A stretch of 20,256 bases of DNA, taken from the IMG/VR virus record IMGVR_UViG_3300042988_000227, positions 1 to 20,256 of that record. One strand, written 5' to 3'. A model generated the notes under the pieces. That model did no database searches. It worked only from the letters and a program-made list of their open reading frames with translations, and had not been told where the DNA came from. Position 1 is the first letter of the stretch. Each line of letters opens with the position of its first letter. Of this stretch, positions 13,814 to 20,256 are shown piece by piece. The position numbers and the translations under genes are program-made. The DNA is from a virus.

Positions 13814-14914
13814 ATGGCCGCCAACGACCCGAGCTTCGCCAGCGTCAAGCTCTTGTTGCATTGCGACGGGGCCAACGATGGCACGACCTTCACGGACGTG
13901 AAGGCGCACACGCTCACCCGCGGCGGGAATACCGTCACCAAGACCGGCGAGAAGAAGTACGGGACGGCGTCGGTTTATTTCGACGGGACGGGCGACTACC
14001 TGTCGTGCACCAGTTCCGACTTCAACCTCGGCACGGGCGACTTCACCATCGAATTCTGGTTTTTCCCGGTCGATGGCGGGCATGGTGGCGCGTATGCGCG
14101 GATCCTGGCGATCGGCGCGGACGCCACCTCTGGCGGTCTCTACATCGTCGCCAATAATACCGACAACCCCTTGACCTTCCTGATCCAGGGACACAACGGA
14201 TCGGCCTACGTCAACTTGCTGGATTACGTGGCGACTGGGGTTACGGACGACACTTGGCACCATTTCGCGCTGGTCCGGGCCTCTGGCGTGTACACCGCCT
14301 ACGTCGATGGCGTGCAGTACGCGACCAAGACCTACAGCTACACCCACACCACCACCGCGCTGGTACTCGGTTCCGGAACGACCGGGGCGAACGCATTCAA
14401 AGGCTACCTGGACGACGTCCGCATCACGGTCGGCGTGGCACGTTACACCGACACGTTCACGCCACCAACCGCAGCGCATCCCGAATACGATCGATACCTA
14501 GCCGGCACGATCACCGAGGACACCGATCACACCGACTTTGTCGTCCGCGCGCATCGGCTGGACACCGGAGCACTAGCCGGCGAACTGGCATCGACTGGCG
14601 GCGCCTACGAGATCCCGGTCATGATCTCCGGGTCCGGGTATGCCGGGCCTGTCATGCTCTCGGCGTATCAGAAGCTCGGCACGGTGTGGGCTGCCAACAC
14701 CGCCTACGCATCCGGCGCCTACGTGTTCCCGCCTGATCCGGTCGCCGCGCCGCATGTCTTCAAATGCACCGGTGCCGGCACCTCGCACTCGACGACCGAA
14801 CCGACCTGGGACACCACGCCCGGCAACACCACGTCTGACGGCGGCGTGACCTGGGCCTGCCAGGGCCGCATGGTGCAGCCAATCCTGCAAGGTCCGCTGA
14901 TCCCGAGCCTCTGA
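13814..14914 (+). CDS. LamG/concanavalin-like adhesin with C-terminal chitin-binding-like segment
   Basis: A 366-residue protein for probable surface binding. Residues 10-218 form a laminin-G/concanavalin A-like domain: VKLLLHCDGANDGTTFTD, GTASVYFDGTGDYLS, FTIEFWFFP, TWHHFALVR, YVDGVQYAT and KGYLDDVRITVGVARYT are all in family order. Residues 228-285 form a short beta domain (AGTITEDTDHTDFVVRAHRLDTG). Residues 290-350 (VWAANTAYASGAYVFP, HVFKCTGAGTSH, TEPTWDTTPG, DGGVTWAC) resemble a CBM5/12-like module with aromatic ligand platforms (W292, W332). The ribosome binding site is weak. The ligand is unknown; a glycan is the natural guess. Confidence 0.8.
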   Translation: MAANDPSFASVKLLLHCDGANDGTTFTDVKAHTLTRGGNTVTKTGEKKYGTASVYFDGTGDYLSCTSSDFNLGTGDFTIEFWFFPVDGGHGGAYARILAIGADATSGGLYIVANNTDNPLTFLIQGHNGSAYVNLLDYVATGVTDDTWHHFALVRASGVYTAYVDGVQYATKTYSYTHTTTALVLGSGTTGANAFKGYLDDVRITVGVARYTDTFTPPTAAHPEYDRYLAGTITEDTDHTDFVVRAHRLDTGALAGELASTGGAYEIPVMISGSGYAGPVMLSAYQKLGTVWAANTAYASGAYVFPPDPVAAPHVFKCTGAGTSHSTTEPTWDTTPGNTTSDGGVTWACQGRMVQPILQGPLIPSL

Positions 14915-14915
14915 C

Positions 14916-15929
14916 GTGGCCGAGTACACGCCGACCGTCGATCTCGACTTCACCTCGGCGACCTACACGCCGTCCGCCGATTTCGACTTCGTCACCGCCG
15001 TCACCTACAACCTGGCGTTCGGCCAGGCATGGGAACTCTCGGCGCCGGCCATCGGCGATGTCGCACTGACGCAGCAATGGCTGCTGGATGCGCTGCAGAC
15101 CGCGAACCTGTCGGCATCGATGCGCTGGGCGCTGCTGACTACCACCGTGCGCGATGTGTCGCCCGGGTTCGTCTGGGCTCAGTCCGCCGCGACCTTCGGC
15201 AACCGCACGGCCAACTTTGCCTACGGCCTGGAGGTTCCAGCGTTCGCGGATGTGTCGCCGAGCCAGTCCTGGGCGCTGACGATCTACGACTACTCCGACA
15301 TGCCGTCTGACTTCGGCTGGGCGCTGGATGCGATCGAGGCCGTCGATGAGTTGTCGTTCCGGCAGGCCTGGAGGCTGCAAGCGACGGCGGTCTGGACGCG
15401 CGTCGTCAGCGCGACGACCTACACGCTGACGCTGACCGGCGAGGCCGACAGCACGACCGACCTGACGCTGCCGATGGGGTCCTTCTCCTCCCGGCTGCGG
15501 TCGGGAAACACCAGCTACCTGCAGGTGTCGGTTCCCAACGCGCGCGCCTACGCCGCCGAGATTGCCGCACGGCCGAATGGCGAACTGGTTGTCGAGCGCG
15601 GTCTACGCTGGTCCGACGGCACGGTCGAGGTTTCCGAGATCGCCCGCGGTACGCTGTCGCGGATCGACATCGACACCGGATCCCGATCGTCCACGGCCTC
15701 ACTTCAAGCCGGCGGCACGACCACCAACAGCACACCGAAGACCGTGGCACTGGCCGGCGTGTCCTACAAGGCAAACTCGAACGGCTCGCGGCGGGTCCGG
15801 TCCAGCATCGACAACACCCTCCGGCCCGGCGATACCGCGACCTATGACGGCGAGACGATGGTGGTCGGCGACCTGGTGCATGTCGTCTCATCGCGTCAAG
15901 GTTACATGGAGCTGACGGAGGCGACCTGA
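14916..15929 (+). CDS. Tail hub-like protein with a 16-residue tryptophan repeat
   Basis: Starts at GTG one base after the previous stop; 337 residues. Residues 4-29 are two 13-residue units (YTPTVDLDFTSAT, YTPSADFDFVTAV). Residues 33-161 are eight units of about 16 residues centred on an aromatic: W39, W55, W71, W87, Y103, W119, W135 and W152, spaced 16 six times and 17 once, usually with Leu or Ala two to four residues later and Asp or Asn closing the unit. Residues about 165-337 (TLTLTGEADSTTDLTLPMGSF, YLQVSVPNARAYAAEIAARP, SRRVRSSIDNTLRPGDTA) match a domain I recall in phage minor tail proteins near the central hub. The stop overlaps the next start (TGATG). Role inferred from that domain and from the neighbouring central tail protein. 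Confidence 0.65.
   Translation: MAEYTPTVDLDFTSATYTPSADFDFVTAVTYNLAFGQAWELSAPAIGDVALTQQWLLDALQTANLSASMRWALLTTTVRDVSPGFVWAQSAATFGNRTANFAYGLEVPAFADVSPSQSWALTIYDYSDMPSDFGWALDAIEAVDELSFRQAWRLQATAVWTRVVSATTYTLTLTGEADSTTDLTLPMGSFSSRLRSGNTSYLQVSVPNARAYAAEIAARPNGELVVERGLRWSDGTVEVSEIARGTLSRIDIDTGSRSSTASLQAGGTTTNSTPKTVALAGVSYKANSNGSRRVRSSIDNTLRPGDTATYDGETMVVGDLVHVVSSRQGYMELTEAT
14925..15002 (+). repeat. Tandem 13-residue YTP repeat
   Basis: Residues 4-29 of the hub-like protein are two units, YTPTVDLDFTSAT and YTPSADFDFVTAV, sharing YTP and D.DF. Similar YTPP...F units recur in phage virion proteins and may be short beta strands binding another tail component. Confidence 0.7.
15012..15398 (+). repeat. 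Eight-unit 16-residue aromatic repeat
   Basis: Units begin near residues 33, 49, 65, 81, 97, 113, 129 and 146, with the aromatic at the seventh position (Trp in seven units, Tyr in the fifth). Examples are LAFGQAWELSAPAIGD, VALTQQWLLDALQTAN and VSPSQSWALTIYDYSD. DNA identity between units is low, so the period is held at protein level. A two-strand beta unit is likely; a solenoid or strand-rich spike is possible. Confidence 0.85.
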
Positions 15930-18900
15930 TGGGCCGCGCGACGGTTGTCTCACACCTCGGTGATGGCGAGTACCTGATCACACCGGATCCCGACCAGACC
16001 TACCTGGACGAGGAGATCCAGCGGCTCACCGAGCAACTCGCGACCGATTCCCCGCGGCTTGAGGCGGCGATCACCTCCGAAACTACCGCGCGCGCCGCGC
16101 TCGATGACGCGCAGGCCGGCATCGACACGATCATCCGCGAGGCTCAGGCCGCGAACAATGCGCTGCTGCTCGCGCTCCAGGCGGCGATGGACGATCTGGA
16201 CGACGCGACCACCGCGGAGCAGAACCAGCAGACCGCGATCAACGGCATGGTCGCCGACCAGACCGCGCAGCTGGCGGTCTACGACCAGGCGATCGAGGAT
16301 CTGAAGGCGCAACTGGCCGAGGCGACGACCCCGGAGCAACGGGCCGCGATCCAGTTGCAGATCGATGAAACCGAGACGGCCAAGACCGCCTACGAGCTCA
16401 ACACCAACACCGCCATCACCGCTGCCTATAACGACCTGATGGCGCTGAAGGCGACCACAAAGGCCAAGCTCGGCGTCGTCAATGGCGCGCAGCAGACCTG
16501 GAACGATCGCGACCAGAAACTGGCCGAGATCCGCACGGCGATGGATGGGGCGGAGCCGCTTAAGGTTGCCTGGTACAAGGCGCGCGATGATCGGGCCGCG
16601 CTGCAACTCAAGCTGGCGGCGATGGCGCATGATATCAAGTGGCTGGAGGCCAAGCGCAAGACGCCCGCTGACACGTCAGCATGGTGCGCGGATCTAACCG
16701 AAACCCTCACGGGTGCCGTGGCCACTGTCGAGATCCCGGGCGAAACGGTCGGCGTGCCGGTGCTGATCCGGCCGGGGTATGAAGGCCGCGCGGTTTGGCA
16801 GGCGCAGGAGCAGCACGCCGCGTTGGTCGATGCCGTGCTGGCCGCACAGGACGGTTGCCTGTCGGCGCAATCGCTGGCGGACCTCGCGCGTCTCAACCTC
16901 GATGCCGCCAAGCAGCGCCGAGACGGGGCGGCTGCAACGCTCGCGCTGCTGCAGGCCGATCCCGATGCACTGCCGGCGCTGATCGTCTCCGCGCAAGCAC
17001 TGCTGGAGGCTGCCGAAACAACGGTGACGACCGCCGAGGCGTCGGTTACAACCGCCGAGCAACGCATCGTCACGACACGCGCTACGGCAACCGCAGCACG
17101 GGCCGCGCTACAGGCCGCGCGGGATGCCGCCGTGGCCGATGGTGCGACACCCGATCCGCGCATGGCAGACGGCCGCATGCAGCCGGTGGCGTCGTCTTCA
17201 CCCTGGGCCAGTTTCTGGAATCGCGCCGTGCTGCCGGCCTGGCAGAAATGGCGACCGATGTACCGTCTCGGCGAGATCGCCGAGTTGGCCGGCGATACCT
17301 GCACGGTCATGCTCGATGCCGCCTTCTCCAGCCAGCAGGCGATCGACATCAATCGCGAAACCGAGCTGACCGGCGTGCCGATCGTCTACATGGAATGCAA
17401 CGGCGACGCGTTCGAGGCCGGCGACCGGGTCGTCGTGGAGTTTGCCTACCACGACCAGACCAAGCCGCGTGTGGTGGGGTTCGAGTCACATCCGCGCGCG
17501 TGCCAGGCGGGCCACGGCATCTTCGTCACGCCCGCGTCGGAGCGTTCACCGATCGGATTCGGCTATCCATTCACCGCCAACGAAGGCTGGGGCAAGCCGG
17601 GCGTCACGGCGGCGTCACTCATCAAGGCCTCGGAACTGCCGGCGCCATCTGAAATGGGCGGGCTCGGCTTCCAGGTGCTGATAGCGCCATCCGGCAGCAC
17701 AAGCAAGTACCTGTACGGCGAGCAGCGGCGGGAGTTGGTGCTCCGTGATACAACCATCCTCGGCGGGGCAGTGGCGGTCACTGGTCCGCTCGATGCCTCC
17801 TGCTACGACCAGTCCGGCCGGCTCAAGCCGTCGGCTCGATTCGATGTCTATTCGATTGCGAACAACTACCTGGGTCCGCTCGGGACGTGGCACTCGAACT
17901 ACCGCATCCGACAATTCGACAAGGCGCTGCAGTCCGAAGGCATCGCCGCGATGGATGGCGATACCAGCGTGATGCTCACACATCCGCGTCGGTTCGGGAT
18001 GAACGAAGCCTCTCCGATCTACAAGAACGGCGCCGCGATGGATTACACGATCTCCGATCCGAATCACGTCGGCGCTCACTCGGACGGGTACACCTATGCG
18101 CCGGTCACGGCGCGCCATGCGGTCGGGCTTGCCATTCGGAATGTGACGGCAGGGTCGGAGACGGTGCGGCGGATGGTGGCGCTGTTCGTGGCCGGCCGGC
18201 AGCAGTTTGAGGGCACGATCTTCTATCACCACTACCTGCTTGCGTGGGCCGACCCGCCGTATTCATCGTTCACCTGCTCACAACTGATCGATATCAACTA
18301 CCCGAACTTCCCGTCAAATAGGACGGATGACAACCAGGCGTTTCCGTATCAGACGAGAATCTTTTTCCAAAGCAACGAATCGGGGACACGCATGTCGGCC
18401 GTTGCGGGCGGGTTTCCACCCGACTTCGACAGTGCATACATCGACCACCCTGGCACGCAGCCGGTCTACTTGCGCGTGATCCATCTGGACATCGCAGCCG
18501 ATGGCAAATCGTGCGCGATCGTTACGGAGCCTCGCAATGTTGTGCCGGAGCTGGCATCGATCGTGGACCCTTGGGATGGAAGCGATGGGCTGCCTCCTCC
18601 CGGATATTCTGGATCAAGCGAGATTCAGACGGTGCCGATCACCTACGCGATTGCCTACGACCGCGACACCGAAAAACGCCTGACGGTCGCTTTTTCTGAG
18701 ACCCGGACAGCCTCCCGGACCGGCGCCGGTTGGAACTACACGGAAGCCTACGAGGGCAGCACTCTCGTCACCTTCCAGATCGGAGGGGCAGTGGTGCAGG
18801 GCTCCGTCACATACCAGACGGTGACGCAATACGTAGGCGACGGGGGCACTGCTCCGACGACCGACACCAGCGAGGATGTCGCGCTGCTGTTGGGTGTCGA

Positions 18901-19495
18901 CTTCGTGCACGACAAGATCTACTTCGAGCGATTGAAGGCGGACTACCATGTCGTTGGTGAGCCGGGCTGGCACGACTACGCCTACACGGCGACTCATACC
19001 TATCAGCTATGCAGCAGCGATGCTGTGATCTGGTCCGGCAGCGGATCGCTGGTCTACCCGGATCTACCGCCGGTCACCGACCTGTCCAAAACGCTCGGAC
19101 TGGGCCTGAAGGCGGGCTACTCCTACCTCTGGTCGATGGTGCTGGACGGGTACAGCACCACCATGCCGATCCGATCCGGCGCGACGGACTCGGGACTGTA
19201 TGCGGGCGCGTATTTCCCGAGGTCGTGGTATGCCTCGGACGCCTACGGCAACACCCTGTTCGTGTGCTACGTCCCGCGCGTCATCCTGCCCGGCGACCCG
19301 GAAAGTTCCGGCGGGATCAATTTCAGCTATCGCGGGTTTCCCAACGATTGGAACGGGCAGATGCACATGGATCAGTTCCCGGACGGCATCCAGATCGCCA
19401 GGCTGATCCGCAATGATGGCACGGTCGTGGAGCTTTCCGAGGTGTTCACCGTGCCAGGCGTCAACAAGGGCTGGAAATTCGCGGGAGTCTTCTGA
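15929..19495 (+). CDS. Central tail / baseplate protein with two long coiled coils
   Basis: This 1188-residue protein is the largest in the window. Residues 1-20 (MGRATVVSHLGDGEYLITPD) start a small beta domain. Residues 24-245 are a continuous heptad-like helix region rich in Ala, Gln and Glu. Residues 251-285 (AWCADLTETLTGAVATVEIP, then VLIRPGYEG) return to the beta domain, residues 286-403 form a second coiled coil, and residues 425-522 resume a beta domain (AVLPAWQKWRPMYRLGEI, GDTCTVMLDA, GVPIVYMECNG, AFEAGDRVVVEF). I recognise this interrupted core from phage central tail proteins. Residues 525-1188 are beta-rich and unassigned, a plausible receptor-binding part. GGAGG precedes the ATG, which overlaps the upstream stop. 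No lambda J, NlpC/P60 or peptidase signature is seen. Confidence 0.7.
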   Translation: MGRATVVSHLGDGEYLITPDPDQTYLDEEIQRLTEQLATDSPRLEAAITSETTARAALDDAQAGIDTIIREAQAANNALLLALQAAMDDLDDATTAEQNQQTAINGMVADQTAQLAVYDQAIEDLKAQLAEATTPEQRAAIQLQIDETETAKTAYELNTNTAITAAYNDLMALKATTKAKLGVVNGAQQTWNDRDQKLAEIRTAMDGAEPLKVAWYKARDDRAALQLKLAAMAHDIKWLEAKRKTPADTSAWCADLTETLTGAVATVEIPGETVGVPVLIRPGYEGRAVWQAQEQHAALVDAVLAAQDGCLSAQSLADLARLNLDAAKQRRDGAAATLALLQADPDALPALIVSAQALLEAAETTVTTAEASVTTAEQRIVTTRATATAARAALQAARDAAVADGATPDPRMADGRMQPVASSSPWASFWNRAVLPAWQKWRPMYRLGEIAELAGDTCTVMLDAAFSSQQAIDINRETELTGVPIVYMECNGDAFEAGDRVVVEFAYHDQTKPRVVGFESHPRACQAGHGIFVTPASERSPIGFGYPFTANEGWGKPGVTAASLIKASELPAPSEMGGLGFQVLIAPSGSTSKYLYGEQRRELVLRDTTILGGAVAVTGPLDASCYDQSGRLKPSARFDVYSIANNYLGPLGTWHSNYRIRQFDKALQSEGIAAMDGDTSVMLTHPRRFGMNEASPIYKNGAAMDYTISDPNHVGAHSDGYTYAPVTARHAVGLAIRNVTAGSETVRRMVALFVAGRQQFEGTIFYHHYLLAWADPPYSSFTCSQLIDINYPNFPSNRTDDNQAFPYQTRIFFQSNESGTRMSAVAGGFPPDFDSAYIDHPGTQPVYLRVIHLDIAADGKSCAIVTEPRNVVPELASIVDPWDGSDGLPPPGYSGSSEIQTVPITYAIAYDRDTEKRLTVAFSETRTASRTGAGWNYTEAYEGSTLVTFQIGGAVVQGSVTYQTVTQYVGDGGTAPTTDTSEDVALLLGVDFVHDKIYFERLKADYHVVGEPGWHDYAYTATHTYQLCSSDAVIWSGSGSLVYPDLPPVTDLSKTLGLGLKAGYSYLWSMVLDGYSTTMPIRSGATDSGLYAGAYFPRSWYASDAYGNTLFVCYVPRVILPGDPESSGGINFSYRGFPNDWNGQMHMDQFPDGIQIARLIRNDGTVVELSEVFTVPGVNKGWKFAGVF

Positions 19496-19725
19496 TGAAC
19501 GTCGACCACTTGATCGAACACCTGACCGAACCCAGCACCATCCGGGGCATCATCTGGACAGCAGGCGCCTCGCTTGCGCTGCTGTGGATACACAAGGGTG
19601 ACTACGAAGGCGCGCTGCAAGTTATCACCCAGACCGGACTTGCAGTCGGCGCGGTCGGCATGCTGACGCGGGACAAGCCCTGCGACAACGCACCGGACGA
19701 CGGGAGCGACGACGATGACGGATGA
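19495..19725 (+). CDS. Small two-span membrane protein, holin-like
   Basis: A 76-residue protein with two hydrophobic segments, residues about 14-33 (STIRGIIWTAGASLALLWIH) and 39-58 (GALQVITQTGLAVGAVGMLT), joined by a short polar turn (KGDYE). It ends in an acidic tail (DDGSDDDDG). Such short phage proteins with STIRG near the start are commonly annotated as holin-like and would form the membrane lesion that starts lysis. It follows the last tail gene with a TGATG overlap and a GGGAG site. Position supports lysis, but no endolysin is in the window to confirm it. Confidence 0.6.
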   Translation: MNVDHLIEHLTEPSTIRGIIWTAGASLALLWIHKGDYEGALQVITQTGLAVGAVGMLTRDKPCDNAPDDGSDDDDG

Positions 19726-20146
19726 CTGGGATGGGCGCGACCGGCGCCGGACGGGCGAACGACGCAGCGGCTACGACAGAAGGGGGAATGTCTTGATTGA
19801 AGAAGAGAAAGCCGCGCCAGGGTTCACCATAAACAGCTGGCAGCAGGTGCAGTCGATCCTCTACGTGCTGGTGATGCTAGTGGCCGGCATCGCCTGGGGC
19901 TTGAAGCTGGAATCGCGGATCGACCGGGCCGACGACGGCATCAAGAACGCAGAGCAGCAGCTGGCGCACGGCATTCTCCCGATCACCGAGGAGCGAATGT
20001 CGCGGATGGACACCGAAAACCGGAGACTACTCGCAGACCTTGAAGGCCTGCGCGCACAAGTCCAGAAGCTGGAACTGGAGTTCGCTGGGCATCGCAGCAA
20101 CAACGGCGGGAAAATGGCCGCGCCAGCGACCGGACGAAGGCTTTGA
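19715..20146 (+). CDS. Single-span coiled-coil membrane protein (spanin- or accessory-like)
   Basis: A 143-residue protein overlapping the holin-like gene by 11 bases, with GGGAG nine bases before the ATG. Residues 8-24 are Arg-rich (RDRRRTGERRSGYDRRG) and should stay in the cytoplasm. Residues 46-63 (QSILYVLVMLVAGIAWGL) form one membrane span, and residues 65-120 are helical and charged, consistent with a coiled coil in the periplasm. This is the layout of inner-membrane spanins, but their cytoplasmic head is usually short, so another lysis or membrane-anchored role is possible. No Rz1-like lipoprotein frame was seen inside it. Confidence 0.55.
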   Translation: MTDDWDGRDRRRTGERRSGYDRRGNVLIEEEKAAPGFTINSWQQVQSILYVLVMLVAGIAWGLKLESRIDRADDGIKNAEQQLAHGILPITEERMSRMDTENRRLLADLEGLRAQVQKLELEFAGHRSNNGGKMAAPATGRRL

Positions 20147-20170
20147 CGCGTCCGCGCGTGCTGGTATAAT
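20143..20170 (+). promoter_or_regulatory. Strong sigma70-type promoter with extended -10
   Basis: TTGACG (20143-20148) and TATAAT (20165-20170) are separated by 16 bases. The -10 is fully consensus, the -35 matches five of six, and TGG at 20162-20164 makes an extended -10. It begins inside the last codons of the spanin-like gene and points rightward. It is the only near-consensus promoter I see in the window and would start transcription near 20177, uncoupling downstream sequence from the late operon. Confidence 0.75.
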
Positions 20171-20176
20171 TCACGC

Positions 20177-20256
20177 ACCTATCGGATGGCTCGCCATGCG
20201 AGATGGTCCCCGCGGCTAACCCCGCGGCCAGGGGGAGGACCCTGGGTCTCTGGGCC
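20177..20256 (+). ncRNA. Candidate structured RNA, cut by the window edge
   Basis: Directly after the promoter, three consecutive hairpins can form: 20190-20194 with 20198-20202 (5 bp, loop CAT), 20210-20215 with 20222-20227 (CCGCGG self-complement, 6 bp, loop CTAACC), and 20228-20233 with 20240-20245 (6 bp, loop GGAGGA). The start site is estimated at seven bases past the -10. The only closed ORF is a seven-codon ATG at 20196 (MRDGPRG, stop at 20217), so a leader peptide is an alternative. I do not recognise the RNA; a 5' leader of a downstream gene is equally possible. Confidence 0.35.

Noticed and set aside
20177-20256. tRNA, tmRNA, RNase P or SRP RNA
   Set aside because: No cloverleaf, no T-loop or CCA, and no recognisable start of these RNAs in the 80 bases available.
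1-20256. CRISPR array, insertion sequence or attachment site
   Set aside because: No regular short repeats with spacers, no transposase-like frame and no paired flanking repeats were seen by eye.

Overview
The window is the structural half of a tailed dsDNA phage, or of a prophage carrying one. Its organisation is siphovirus-like: an HK97-fold head, a tail tube, a frameshifted tail chaperone and a long tape measure. Every supported gene lies on the + strand, and most neighbours abut or overlap by 1 to 11 bases (TGATG, GTGA or ATGA junctions), so it reads as one late operon. Base composition is high: two 60-base lines counted by hand in the head and tape-measure genes gave 73% and 65% G+C. This fits a phage of a high-GC bacterium, probably a pseudomonad-like or other proteobacterial host. 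No host gene, integrase, terminase or portal is visible, so host and lifestyle stay open; terminase and portal presumably lie upstream of base 1.

Layout. Bases 12-3096 are head genes: a protease fused to a major capsid protein, then two DUF2190-type capsid-decoration paralogs, the first split by an inserted domain. Bases 3098-4444 are connector and neck genes: an FII-like head-tail joining protein, a minor tail protein Z-like protein and a tail terminator. Bases 4469-6052 hold the tail tube gene and a tail assembly chaperone pair expressed by a -1 frameshift (slippery heptamer, short spacer and GC hairpin all visible). Bases 6062-9947 are a six-gene cassette lying between chaperone and tape measure, a junction that is usually tight in siphophages. 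It contains a jelly-roll-like virion protein, a carbohydrate-binding fibre, small accessory proteins (one only 29-32 codons), and a third DUF2190 copy fused through a His/Asp repeat to a fibre domain. Part of the cassette is only about 50% G+C by hand count.

Bases 9950-12661 encode the 903-residue tape measure. Bases 12661-19495 form the distal tail: a small protein, two beta-rich adhesin-like proteins, a hub-like protein with an exact 16-residue tryptophan repeat, and a 1188-residue central tail protein with two long coiled coils. No lambda-type M/L/K/I/J set is recognisable. Bases 19495-20146 hold two small membrane proteins that could be a holin and a spanin-like or accessory lysis protein. 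The window ends with a near-consensus extended -10 sigma70-type promoter pointing rightward into a GC-rich stretch that can fold into three consecutive hairpins, cut by the window edge.

Working together: the first genes build and decorate the capsid; the connector, terminator, tube, chaperone and tape-measure genes build a long non-contractile tail; the cassette and distal genes supply fibres and several carbohydrate-binding-like domains for adsorption; the last genes probably begin the lysis module. The least ordinary features are the triple use of the DUF2190 fold, the displaced fibre cassette, the 16-residue repeat in the hub-like protein and the promoter plus structured RNA at the right end.
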